From positions 20,868 through 84,867 of the forward strand of contig JAPPND010000161.1 in assembly GCA_028818795.1 (NCBI GenBank): a stretch of 64,000 nt of DNA. The letters are read 5' to 3'. Origin of the DNA: Gammaproteobacteria bacterium (GTDB lineage Bacteria; Pseudomonadota; Gammaproteobacteria; Pseudomonadales; Azotimanducaceae). The translations under genes and the position numbers were made by a program. The notes beneath the pieces were generated by a model that was not told the DNA's origin, did not search any database, and saw only the letters and a list, made by a program, of their open reading frames with translations. Every line of letters begins with the position of its first letter. The first letter of the stretch is position 1. Shown here piece by piece: positions 1 through 8,368 of the stretch.

Positions 1-74
1 ATACTGCGGCGGACCTTCCCGCGAGGGGCAACGGCACCTGCCGCATGCTGCTTTGGGGGCAGCGGAATCGTCCA

Positions 75-680
75 TCAAGATCGCGTCGTCGAGTTCCCCC
101 TGCCGTCGCCGGTCGAGGCTTCGGACGTCTCGGCCATCATGGCGAGGATCTTCGCGCGTCCGGACTCGATGGTTTCCCGGTCCACCTCCAGGTGCATCAG
201 GGCGGCGACAGCAGGTCGAACAAGCGTAGTTAGGATGTACTCCGTCGAGTCCCAGTCGATGCGCGCGATATCGGCCGCCGAATTCCCCTCCCAATCCCGT
301 ACGGAGGTGTCGATGCCGCCGTCGATCAGCACCTTGGCGACCCCGGCGTGCCCAAGGAATGCCGCGGCTTTCAGGGCGGTGCCTCCGTCGCCGTTTCTGC
401 CGTTGATGTCCGCACCGTTGTCCAGCAGCCATTGGGCCGCTTCGGCTTGGCCGCCGACTGCGGCAATGGTCAGAGGCGTGACCTGGAGATCGGGAGATAG
501 GGCGCTGAGCTCCGAGCCGGCATGCTTGTTCGCCGCCAATTCCGCGATGTTGCCTCGGGCGGCGGCCGTGAAGAGATCCATCGTTGGATCCGGCGGGGGC
601 CCTGGGGGTTGCATGGTGCAGGCGGTAAGCACAAAAAGCGCCAGGGTTGCTGCAGCGAAGATCGCGAATCTAGGGACCAT
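75..680 (-). CDS. Ankyrin-repeat lipoprotein
   Basis: About 201 residues. The N-terminus has a hydrophobic stretch ending in a lipobox-like LTAC, so the protein is probably lipid-anchored in the envelope. Residues about 35-145 carry ankyrin-type repeats (LTIAAVGG, AAQWLLDNGADING, LKAAAFLGHAGVAKVLIDGG), a protein-interaction fold. I chose the ATG at 680 because AAGGAAGG lies just upstream; the frame also opens 33 bases earlier. Binding partner unknown. A second, cytoplasmic-looking ankyrin protein sits at 52301-53410, so the family recurs in this genome. Confidence 0.8.
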   Translation of the reverse strand: MVPRFAIFAAATLALFVLTACTMQPPGPPPDPTMDLFTAAARGNIAELAANKHAGSELSALSPDLQVTPLTIAAVGGQAEAAQWLLDNGADINGRNGDGGTALKAAAFLGHAGVAKVLIDGGIDTSVRDWEGNSAADIARIDWDSTEYILTTLVRPAVAALMHLEVDRETIESGRAKILAMMAETSEASTGDGRGNSTTRS

Positions 681-763
681 GTCCTTCCTTCCGATCAGTG
701 TGCGAACGACCATTATGGCCCATACTGCGCGGCTTCATTGCGACGACCCTGTACGGGAATACG

Positions 764-1156
764 ATGGACATACCGAGCATCTTGAGCCACGTCTCCGTGG
801 GCGTGAACGACTTGGACCGGGCGCTCGCCTTCTACGATGTCGTGCTTGCGACCGTGGATGCCAAACGCCAACACGAGGTGCCGGGCGTTGCCGTAGCCTA
901 CGGAAAGTACTTCCCGGAGTTCTGGGTACAGCGGCCTCTCGATGGCGGCACCGCCAATCCGGGCAACGGCATCCACTTCAGCTTCATCGCGCCGAGCCGG
1001 GAAGCGGTCCACGCGTTTCACGAGGCGGCACTCGCCGCCGGCGCAGTCGACGACGGCGCACCGGGCCCGCGTCCGGAATACGGCGACTACTACGGTTGCT
1101 TCGTCTACGACCTGGACGGCCACAAGATCGAGGCCTCGACCGTGCCGGGGACCTAG
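764..1156 (+). CDS. VOC (glyoxalase/bleomycin-resistance) family protein
   Basis: 130 residues, one VOC module length. It begins with the typical ILSHVSVGVNDLDRALAFYD and ends with YGCFVYDLDGHKIEA, the C-terminal metal-ligand strand of the family. VOC proteins are small metal-dependent lyases, dioxygenases or resistance proteins; the substrate cannot be read from sequence. The ATG at 764 was chosen because the VOC fold starts there; the frame is open upstream only by chance. It ends 19 bases before ilvA and may be co-transcribed with it. Confidence 0.82.
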   Translation: MDIPSILSHVSVGVNDLDRALAFYDVVLATVDAKRQHEVPGVAVAYGKYFPEFWVQRPLDGGTANPGNGIHFSFIAPSREAVHAFHEAALAAGAVDDGAPGPRPEYGDYYGCFVYDLDGHKIEASTVPGT

Positions 1157-1175
1157 ACCGCACCTCGCCGTTCCC

Positions 1176-2693
1176 ATGCTCGAACCCCTCGTCAAGAAGA
1201 TCCTCGCTTCGCGCGTCTACGACATCGCCGTCGAGACGCCGCTGCAGGATGCCCCGAACATCTCGGCTCGTCTCGGTCACCGAGTCGCCCTGAAGCGGGA
1301 GGATCTGCAGCCGGTCTTCTCGTTCAAGCTGCGCGGCGCCTACAACAAGATAGCGCGGCTGTCGGCGAAGGACCGGGAACGGGGTGTCGTGGCCGCGTCG
1401 GCAGGCAATCACGCCCAAGGAGTAGCGCTTGCGGCGCAGAAGCTTGGCATCAAGTCGTACATCGTGATGGGACGCAACACGCCCAGCATCAAGGTCGATG
1501 CGGTGCGGGGCTTGGGCGCGCACATCGTCTTCCAGGGAGACACCTACCAGCAGGCCGCCGACCACGCGGCGAAGCTGGCCAAGAGCCGGGGCTACATCCT
1601 CGTGCATCCGTACGACGATGCGGATGTCATCGCCGGCCAGGGTACCGTGGGTATGGAGATCATGAACCAGCATCCGGGCCCTGACGCCGTCTTCGTCCCG
1701 GTAGGAGGCGGGGGACTCATTGCCGGCATCGCTGCCTACGTCAAGTATCTGCGCCCCGAGACGCGGATCGTCGGTGTGGAGGCCGAGGGATCCGCCTGTC
1801 TGGCGGCGGCGCTCAGGGCGGGCAGGCGGGTACGGCTGCCGCTCGACGCGCTGGATGTCTTCGCGGACGGCGTATCCGTCGCGCAGATCGGATTGGCACC
1901 GTTCAGGATTGCGAGGGCCCACGTCGATGAGGTCGTGACGGTTTCCATCGACGAGATCTGCGCCGCCATCAAGGACGTGTTCGACGATACCCGGTCGATC
2001 GCGGAACCCGCCGGTGCGCTCGCCGTCGCGGGGCTGAAGAAGTACGCGGAAGAGAACCCGCGCGTGACCGGCAAGCGGTACGTCGGGGTAGTCAGCGGCG
2101 CCAACGTCAACTTCGACCGGCTCCGGCACATCTCCGAGCGTGCCGAACTGGGCGAACACCGGGAAGCGATCTTCGGCGTCACCATCGACGAACGCAAAGG
2201 CAGCTTTCGCCGATTCTGCCGCGCCCTGGGCAGACGTGGCGTGACCGAGTTTAACTACCGGTACGCATCGGACGAGGAAGCCCACGTCTACGTCGGTCTG
2301 CAGATCGGCCCGGGCGAAACCCGGCAAGACGTTGCGGCGGGGCTCGCAGACGCCGGCTACCGGGTCACCGATATGACCGACAACGAGGCCGCCAAGCTGC
2401 ATGTCCGCCACATGGTGGGTGGCCGCGCGTTCGGTCGAAAGCCGGAACTCCTCTACCGCTTCGAGTTTCCGGAACGACCCGGCGCGCTCTTGCGCTTTCT
2501 GAACGGTCTCGGGAGCCGTTGGAACATCACCATGTTCCACTACCGCAACCACGGCGCCGCCTGGGGACGCGTACTCGCCGGCTTCGAGGCATGGCCGGCG
2601 GACCGAGCAAGCCTCGCCACCTACCTTGATCGCATCGGCTACCGCTATTGGGAAGAGACCGGTAACCCGGCGGTGGATTTGTTCCTGCGCTAG
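1176..2693 (+). CDS. ilvA: Threonine ammonia-lyase, biosynthetic
   Basis: 505 residues, close to the biosynthetic enzyme's usual length. PLP-dependent deamination of threonine to 2-oxobutanoate is the first committed step to isoleucine. The N-terminal catalytic domain shows the PLP lysine in SFKLRGAYNK (about K51), ASAGNHAQG, and the phosphate-binding PVGGGGLIAG. The C-terminal third has two ACT-like regulatory domains (ITIDERKGSFRRFCRALG and YRFEFPERPGALLRFL), expected to give isoleucine feedback. The ATG at 1176 is the only start that removes a spurious basic N-terminal extension. A long antisense frame across it is a shadow. Confidence 0.96.
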   Translation: MLEPLVKKILASRVYDIAVETPLQDAPNISARLGHRVALKREDLQPVFSFKLRGAYNKIARLSAKDRERGVVAASAGNHAQGVALAAQKLGIKSYIVMGRNTPSIKVDAVRGLGAHIVFQGDTYQQAADHAAKLAKSRGYILVHPYDDADVIAGQGTVGMEIMNQHPGPDAVFVPVGGGGLIAGIAAYVKYLRPETRIVGVEAEGSACLAAALRAGRRVRLPLDALDVFADGVSVAQIGLAPFRIARAHVDEVVTVSIDEICAAIKDVFDDTRSIAEPAGALAVAGLKKYAEENPRVTGKRYVGVVSGANVNFDRLRHISERAELGEHREAIFGVTIDERKGSFRRFCRALGRRGVTEFNYRYASDEEAHVYVGLQIGPGETRQDVAAGLADAGYRVTDMTDNEAAKLHVRHMVGGRAFGRKPELLYRFEFPERPGALLRFLNGLGSRWNITMFHYRNHGAAWGRVLAGFEAWPADRASLATYLDRIGYRYWEETGNPAVDLFLR

Positions 2694-2716
2694 CGGATTC
2701 CCTACGGTGGCGAGGG

Positions 2717-3268
2717 CTAGTCCTGTTGCACGGTTGGTTCGCCGTCTTCAATCCGCAATATGAGAGACGCGTTTTGCTCGACCCATCCGTAGGGGATAGA
2801 GCGGCGAAATCGTTGAGTGCCTGGCCTCGAATAAGGCTCTTCGCTCTCCCAAAGATCGAAAAACTCGAGAAGCTGGTTACCTTCGCAATAGCGAACGTCG
2901 ACATGCCGAAGGTCGTCGCGATGCGAAATGAAGATGTGGCCTGCCTTGCGATCCGCGTCGAGTTTCTGTTTCCACGAGTTCTTGTGGTACTGGTACTCGA
3001 AGGCACCTCTGTCTTTGGCCGATTTCACCTCATAGCCTTCGAGGTCGAGCCCGGACGGGGTGGAGGTACCCGTGTCACGCACGAGGATCGACGCGAACAC
3101 CTCCCAGTCCTCGGACATCGCCACCCGAGCGGGTATTCCACGATCTTTGTAAAGGCGCACTTTGCCTTGCAGTGGACCGTACATGTAGGCGTGGAAGTAC
3201 ACCATCGCCATATACACGTCCAAGGATTTCGGTAGTGACAAACCGTGTCTATCCGTGTTCGACGACAC
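2717..3268 (-). CDS. Putative type II restriction endonuclease next to C5 methyltransferase
   Basis: 183 residues, GTG start, beginning six bases after the methyltransferase stop on the same strand. I do not recognise a named enzyme. Residues 75-82 read DLEGYEVK, a good fit to the D-x(n)-ExK core of PD-(D/E)xK nucleases, followed by a serine and a basic, tyrosine-rich stretch. Size, motif and gene order match a compact type II restriction enzyme paired with its methylase. Recognition sequence unknown. It could instead be another type of accessory nuclease. Confidence 0.55.
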   Translation of the reverse strand: MSSNTDRHGLSLPKSLDVYMAMVYFHAYMYGPLQGKVRLYKDRGIPARVAMSEDWEVFASILVRDTGTSTPSGLDLEGYEVKSAKDRGAFEYQYHKNSWKQKLDADRKAGHIFISHRDDLRHVDVRYCEGNQLLEFFDLWESEEPYSRPGTQRFRRSIPYGWVEQNASLILRIEDGEPTVQQD

Positions 3269-3274
3269 TCGGTC

Positions 3275-4423
3275 CTAAGCAGCTACCCGTTGGGGAAAGT
3301 CTAGCTGGTTGCTGATGGGATGGGACCTTTCGCCGAGGAGGAATCCGAAAGCATGGTCCACCAGCCATCGCACGGCCGGTATGCATACCGCATCGCCGAA
3401 GCCCAATTGCGCTTGTCTTCTTCCGACGCTGATCGGGTAGTCGCGGGCACCCTGCAATCGTGCGTACTCGAAGCCAGTCAAAGGCCTAATCCGTAGCTGG
3501 CTTTGCCTGGCATCGACCAAGAACTGCACACTGCTCCCGCCCTGAGGAGTTCGGAGACACCCCGCGATACAGTCATCGCGAAGTTCGCCCACGGTTCTTC
3601 CGCTTCGTACCCTCCGGAACATCGTCCCGACGCCTTCGCGGCAGCCTCGCCGCAGTTCGTCGACCTTTGATCGATGCCGAGGGTTCATTGCATGGACCGT
3701 CTCGGAAACGCGCTCGGGTGACCACCACAAAGACGAGTCGACGGGAACGTCTTCAAGGATGGAGGCAAGTGTGGTGCTGCAACGCAAGGGTGGTTCAGGC
3801 AGGGGTAGTTCTACGAAGGGCAAATCGGGATGACGCAGTTGAAAGTCGCGGATCGCTCGCGGACGCAACCTCGTCAGATCGCCGCTAAGGGGCAACGCAT
3901 GCGGTAGCAAGTCGTGGCGCACCGCCAAGACAAACAGCCTCGGTCGGCTTTGGGGAACAAACCAGCGCGCATCGACTAGTGTGATGTCTTGGCAATAGCC
4001 AAGCTTCGCGAGTCGCGTACAAACGTTGCCAAGATCCTGTCCCCGGTGGGAAGTGAGGAACCCGGTGACGTTTTCGAACAACAACGCCTTGGGTGCCGAA
4101 CCCTGTTGACAAAGCCCAGCCACCAGATCGAGGAAAGGCCACACCGTTCCGGAGTGCTGACCCGCAAGCCCAGCTCGATTGCCTGCGAGAGAGAGATCGA
4201 TGCAGGGGAAGGAAGCGGTAGCGAGCCCGATATCCGCCGGAAGGTCGTCGACGGCAACGTCCCGGACGTCGGCGACCAGCAGATGATCTCCGCCAAAACG
4301 GGCCCGGTACATCTCGGCTTTCTCGGGCGCGATGTCATTGGCGAAGACGCAGTGCCATCCAAGTGGCTCGACTGCCTCGCGTACTAGGCCTATGCCAGCA
4401 AAAAACTCCGCGAAGCTAGACAT
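3275..4423 (-). CDS. DNA (cytosine-5) methyltransferase
   Basis: 382 residues. All core C5-methylase motifs are visible in order: SAM-binding FAEFFAGIGLVREA (motif I), the catalytic cysteine in SFPCIDLSLAG (C74, motif IV), LLFENVTGF (motif VI, about E117), QSRPRLF (motif VIII), and a C-terminal GFGDAV (motif X). The ATG at 4423 follows GGAGG; the frame is open further upstream without support. It transfers methyl from SAM to cytosine in a specific site, presumably protecting the host from the adjacent nuclease-like protein. Sequence specificity cannot be predicted. Confidence 0.92.
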   Translation of the reverse strand: MSSFAEFFAGIGLVREAVEPLGWHCVFANDIAPEKAEMYRARFGGDHLLVADVRDVAVDDLPADIGLATASFPCIDLSLAGNRAGLAGQHSGTVWPFLDLVAGLCQQGSAPKALLFENVTGFLTSHRGQDLGNVCTRLAKLGYCQDITLVDARWFVPQSRPRLFVLAVRHDLLPHALPLSGDLTRLRPRAIRDFQLRHPDLPFVELPLPEPPLRCSTTLASILEDVPVDSSLWWSPERVSETVHAMNPRHRSKVDELRRGCREGVGTMFRRVRSGRTVGELRDDCIAGCLRTPQGGSSVQFLVDARQSQLRIRPLTGFEYARLQGARDYPISVGRRQAQLGFGDAVCIPAVRWLVDHAFGFLLGERSHPISNQLDFPQRVAA

Positions 4424-4539
4424 TGCGCCTCCGCCACGTCCTGTTGTGGGCGCCGTTGCGAAGAGCATAGCACCGTTGGGTCGCCTCGGGCGCATGATGG
4501 CCTCGATTGGCCCCGCCAGCGTGGTGATCTGCCTCGGTT

Positions 4540-5235
4540 CTACGTCGCGCTAACCGCCGCAGCGGAACTTGCGGCAACGGCTGCAGCCACGGCGGCCTGC
4601 TGTGCCGCGAGGACCGCCTGCTGTGCGGCAGCGCCCGCCATGTTCCGTTCCGTGATGCGTTTGAGGTGCCGTTTGCGGCGCCGCAGGTCGTTCCTGTCGA
4701 AATGGATGGGCAGAAGCCCGGTCGCGTTGGCCAGGGCGACGACGATCACGGTTTCGGCGGCGGGCGACGTCGAATCCCCGTAGATCACAGTCCTCAACTG
4801 TTCGACGAGGCGACGCTCGGGCACCGGATCGATGGTCGGGTACAACTTGCGGGTAAAGAACAACAGCACCTTGTCTTCATCGTCCCGCAGGATGCCGCGC
4901 CGGCAGAGCCCCTCCGCTACTCGGTGCCGCAATCGCTTGAGTTCCGCAAAGCGCCGTACCCACGTTGTGGCACGTGCCCGCCGCTTCGCCGTCGCGACCT
5001 TGTCGAGACATTCGTCAAGCACCGGTTCGTCAAGCGGCGATCGGTCCACGAGGTCGACGAAGGCCCTCTTCTCGTCGCTGATCCGGATTTTGCCCGTGAG
5101 GCTTAGCTCGGCGAGCATCGCCCCGCCCAAGGCGTAGGCGTACATCGTCGCTTTGGACTCCAAAGTGCCTTTCTCGTCGCGCAATGCCAGCAGCATCAGT
5201 TGTTCGTGCAGGTGGAGTTCAGTTCGGTCGCGCAT
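4540..5235 (-). CDS. GPP34 (Golgi phosphoprotein 3)-family protein
   Basis: 231 residues. LHLHEQLMLLALRDEKGT at the start and ATMYAYALGGAMLAELSLTGKI are hallmarks of the GPP34/GOLPH3 fold, an alpha-helical domain that in eukaryotes binds phosphoinositides; bacterial members have no settled role. The C-terminus (about 200-231) is a low-complexity Ala/Val/Gln tail (AAQQAVLAAQQAAV). It starts 16 bases after the TauD-like gene stop, so it may be the last gene of the sulfatase operon. Confidence 0.8.
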   Translation of the reverse strand: MRDRTELHLHEQLMLLALRDEKGTLESKATMYAYALGGAMLAELSLTGKIRISDEKRAFVDLVDRSPLDEPVLDECLDKVATAKRRARATTWVRRFAELKRLRHRVAEGLCRRGILRDDEDKVLLFFTRKLYPTIDPVPERRLVEQLRTVIYGDSTSPAAETVIVVALANATGLLPIHFDRNDLRRRKRHLKRITERNMAGAAAQQAVLAAQQAAVAAAVAASSAAAVSAT

Positions 5236-5251
5236 GTCGTGGATTCCCGGA

Positions 5252-6073
5252 TCAGAGGAACGGCCGGTCCCCCTTCACGGTGACGCGTAGGCCGCTGCGC
5301 GTCGCCGGGTAGTAGTCCCAGATCGCCATGTGCTGGACGCAGCGGTTGTCCCACATGGCGAGCGAATGGGGTTCCCACCGGAACCGGCATTGGAATGCCG
5401 GGTTCTTCACGTGCTCGAACAGGAAGTTGAGCAGCGCCGCGCTTTCCGAACGGCGCAACCCCTCGATGCGCCGGGTGAAACCGGCGTTCACGTACAACGC
5501 CCTGCGTCCGGTGACGGGATGCGTGCGGACCACGGGGTGAGAAGCTCGCGGATAGGCTCGTTGCGGCGGGTGGTCACCGTAGTAGCCGGCATAGTCGGAC
5601 TCGTGGCGGGCGGTCAGCGTGTCGAGCAGGTTCCTGATCGGTTCGCTCAAAGCCTCGTAGGCGGCGTACATGTTGGCGAACAAGGTGTCGCCGCCGTGCG
5701 GAGGCACTTCATGCAGGTGCAGGATGCTGCCCAGCGGCGGCTCCTCGTCGGCAGAAACGTCCGAGTGCCAGCCGCTGCCGTTGTTGCGCCGCGAGTCCTT
5801 GTCGGTGTGGATGACCATCAGCGCGGGGTCGTCGTGGGCGTAGGGCGCAGCCGGATGGATATGGAGTTCGCCGAAGCGTCGTCCGAAAGCCAGGTGTTGT
5901 GCCGGCGACATGTGCTGGTCGCGCATGAACAGAACCAGGTGCCGCATCCAGGCGTCGTGGATCTCCTCGATGAGGTCGTCCCCGAGAGGCGACCCGAGGT
6001 CGACCCCGTGCACGACGGCGCCGATCCCGGGCGTGAGCGGTTCGACTTCGATTCGACGGTAGCGGTCAGCCAT
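5252..6073 (-). CDS. TauD/TfdA-family Fe(II)/2-oxoglutarate dioxygenase
   Basis: 273 residues. The iron-binding triad is seen as WHSD (H103, D105) and the distal histidine in RCVQHMAIWDY (about H248); the arginine that binds 2-oxoglutarate is in TRSGLRVTVKG. Family members oxygenate a carbon next to a sulfonate, sulfate ester or ether, releasing sulfite, sulfate or an aldehyde. The ATG at 6073 overlaps the upstream sulfatase stop by eight bases (ATGGCTGA), indicating translational coupling. An organosulfate or sulfonate substrate is inferred from the neighbours. Confidence 0.9.
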   Translation of the reverse strand: MADRYRRIEVEPLTPGIGAVVHGVDLGSPLGDDLIEEIHDAWMRHLVLFMRDQHMSPAQHLAFGRRFGELHIHPAAPYAHDDPALMVIHTDKDSRRNNGSGWHSDVSADEEPPLGSILHLHEVPPHGGDTLFANMYAAYEALSEPIRNLLDTLTARHESDYAGYYGDHPPQRAYPRASHPVVRTHPVTGRRALYVNAGFTRRIEGLRRSESAALLNFLFEHVKNPAFQCRFRWEPHSLAMWDNRCVQHMAIWDYYPATRSGLRVTVKGDRPFL

Positions 6074-7451
6074 CGTTCGTCTCCAGCGCATCGAACAGCG
6101 CTCGGTGCATACGCGCGGCGGTTTCGGGTTGTTCGTCGGTGAGGTTCGTCAACTCTCGTGGGTCTGTCTCAAGGTCGTAGAGAGCGGCCGGTGCGTCGTC
6201 GCCCGGGTCGAACTCGCCGTTCCACATGCGGCCCCAGGACTCGGGGTCGAAGTTGTGCACGTACTTCAAACCATCTTCGTAGATCGCGCGCCAACCGCCG
6301 AGGCCGACGGTCTTCCGCGACGCCAGCGCAGGGTCTGTCAATAGCTGTCCTTTGCCGCTTGGCGAGTCCGCTCCGGCGAGATGGATGATCGTTGCGGCAA
6401 GGTCTACGAGATCGACCCGCGCATCGCGAGGCGGCCGCGCCTCGACGCCGGGGCCGGCCAGCACGAGCGGGATGTGCACGGATGGCTCATGGGGCACGAC
6501 CTTGCCCCAACGGTCGTGGTCGCCGAGCATTTCGCCGTGGTCCGAGGCGTAGATCACGACGGTGTCGTCGAGGATGTCCTGATCGGCAAGGTAGCCGAGG
6601 TATCTACCCAGGTGCGCGTCGATGTTCTCAATCATGGCCGCATAGTTGGCCCGAATGGCATTGTGCTGCTCCGCATCGTACTCGCTCGTGGCAACCGGTG
6701 ACGGGAGGTCGGGATCGAGCCAGCGCGATTGCATCGACGCGGTCACATCCATCGGCTCGTGGGGACCGTTGAAGTTCACCTGCAGGAACCAGGGCGCGTC
6801 GTTTGACGCCGCTTCCAATAGCTGCAACCCGTTGGCGGCGATCCAGTTGTCGCAGTAGGCGAAGTCCGGCAGCGGCGTGGGTGCCGTGTTGGTGTAGTTG
6901 GCGCGGTCTTTTCCGGTGCGTCCAGCGTAGTCCTCGAGATGGATGTCGAGCAAGTTGTGCTTGCCGAGGAACGCTTGGAACGGCTCGCTGCGACCCTTTT
7001 TGTGGCCGGCGACGAAGTCGTGCTTGCCGGCGTTGTCGATGCCGTCGGTGAAGCCGAGGCGGAAAAGGTCGGCGTCGGGGCCGTCGCCGTGGCGTCCGTT
7101 CACTCCCCAATTCATCGAAGCCTTCAGGAGATCGAACTTGCCGCAGCCGAGCACTTGGTAGCCGGCATTGCGCAACGCCCGGTAGAGGTTGGGGTCTTTG
7201 GGATCCACGTCGTGCAGATTGTGTTTCACGGCCTGGGCGTCGTAGGGCGCCACCGCCGCCAAGCAGCCGCGCGCCGGTGAACACAGCGGCGAAGGCGTCA
7301 TCGCATTGCGGAACGCCTGGCCCATCGCGGCGAGACCGTCGAGACTGGGCGTCCGCACACCCGGCGTGTTGTGGTAACCCGTCCAGTCGCCGCGGTGCTG
7401 GTCCGGGAAGAACAACAGGATGTTCGGCTGCGCGCTCAAGATTGGACGCAC
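6066..7451 (-). CDS. Type I sulfatase (formylglycine-dependent)
   Basis: 461 residues. ILLFFPDQHR at the N-terminus is the sulfatase metal-binding start; PLCSPARG (C57) is the CxPxR signature whose cysteine is converted to formylglycine; TVVIYASDHGEMLGDHDRWGK is the second metal-site motif. It cleaves sulfate esters; the target is unknown. No lipoprotein or Sec signal is obvious, so it may act in the cytoplasm. The GTG at 7451 overlaps the FGE gene. A TTG at 7439 overlapping the FGE stop as TTGA is an equally plausible start, giving [10 protein letters not shown]. Confidence 0.93.
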   Translation of the reverse strand: MRPILSAQPNILLFFPDQHRGDWTGYHNTPGVRTPSLDGLAAMGQAFRNAMTPSPLCSPARGCLAAVAPYDAQAVKHNLHDVDPKDPNLYRALRNAGYQVLGCGKFDLLKASMNWGVNGRHGDGPDADLFRLGFTDGIDNAGKHDFVAGHKKGRSEPFQAFLGKHNLLDIHLEDYAGRTGKDRANYTNTAPTPLPDFAYCDNWIAANGLQLLEAASNDAPWFLQVNFNGPHEPMDVTASMQSRWLDPDLPSPVATSEYDAEQHNAIRANYAAMIENIDAHLGRYLGYLADQDILDDTVVIYASDHGEMLGDHDRWGKVVPHEPSVHIPLVLAGPGVEARPPRDARVDLVDLAATIIHLAGADSPSGKGQLLTDPALASRKTVGLGGWRAIYEDGLKYVHNFDPESWGRMWNGEFDPGDDAPAALYDLETDPRELTNLTDEQPETAARMHRALFDALETNDG

Positions 7452-8368
7452 CGAAACCCGGCGTTGCCGGTCGCGGAGTCGGGCGTGTTGGCGTAGCGGG
7501 CCGCGACTCGGTAGCGGTTGCAGTAGCTGTCATGGCAGAGGTAGGAGCCGCCTTTGAGAACCTTCGCCTCGCCCGCCGGGGGACCGGTCGGATTGTCAGG
7601 CGAGTGGCTCAGATGCCAATCCGCGCTGAACCAGTCCGCGCACCATTCCCAGACGTTGCCGGCCATGTTGTAGAGACCATAGGCGTTGGGTCGGAACGAC
7701 TCGGCCGGCGCCGTACCGAGATAGCCGTCGTCCATGGTGTTGATTTCCGGGAACGCCCCCTGCCAGACGTTGCAGCGATGCCGGCCGCCCGGCGTCAACT
7801 CGTCGCCCCAGGGCAGTCGCCTGCCCGCGAGGCCACCGCGGGCGGCGTACTCCCACTCGGCCTCGGTGGGCAGTCGTCTACCAGCCCACTGGCAGTAGAC
7901 GTTGGCGTCGTTCCACGAGACGTGGACGACCGGATGGTGGTGCCGGCCTTTCAGGTTCGAACCCGGGCCCTCCGGTTTCGTCCAGAACGCGCCGTCCACG
8001 GCGATCCACCACGGCACGGCCTTGACGTCCCGGGCAAGCGTGCGTTGTTTCGACTTCGGCAGTAGGCCGCGGAACACGTAGGACCAGCCGAACGCCTCCG
8101 CTTCGGTTCGGTAGCCGGTGGCGTTGACGAATTCGGCGAACCGCCGATTGGTGACTGTCGTCGCGTCGATGCGAAAAGGGTCGACGGTCACTTCCCGCAC
8201 GGGACCCTCGCCGTCCTCCGGTCGGGCATCGGCATCTTCGGCGCCCATGAGGAAGGTGCCGCCGGGAAGTTCGACCAGCGCGCCGACCGGGTCGCCACGC
8301 GCCTCGACGGTTGCGGACGAAGTGCGCGGGATCCAGGGCCGCGCGGGCGCACAGCAGGCTTCAGCCAT
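7436..8368 (-). CDS. Formylglycine-generating enzyme (SUMF1 domain)
   Basis: 310 residues. It oxidises the active-site cysteine of sulfatases to formylglycine using O2 and copper. The diagnostic copper-cysteine pair is present in [15 protein letters not shown] (C278 and C283), followed by [14 protein letters not shown]. This separates true FGEs from the many SUMF1 proteins that lack the pair. [14 protein letters not shown] and [13 protein letters not shown] are the fold landmarks. It lies between two Cys-type sulfatases and overlaps both, so it is their maturation factor in the same operon; it can also serve the third sulfatase at 17.97-19.45 kb. Confidence 0.94.
   Translation of the reverse strand: MAEACCAPARPWIPRTSSATVEARGDPVGALVELPGGTFLMGAEDADARPEDGEGPVREVTVDPFRIDATTVTNRRFAEFVNATGYRTEAEAFGWSYVFRGLLPKSKQRTLARDVKAVPWWIAVDGAFWTKPEGPGSNLKGRHHHPVVHVSWNDANVYCQWAGRRLPTEAEWEYAARGGLAGRRLPWGDELTPGGRHRCNVWQGAFPEINTMDDGYLGTAPAESFRPNAYGLYNMAGNVWEWCADWFSADWHLSHSPDNPTGPPAGEAKVLKGGSYLCHDSYCNRYRVAARYANTPDSATGNAGFRCVQS

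Noticed and set aside
984-2552. Long antisense open frame of 522 codons opposite ilvA
   Set aside because: Shadow frame of a GC-rich gene; composition is arginine/valine-rich without any domain, and ilvA is unambiguous.
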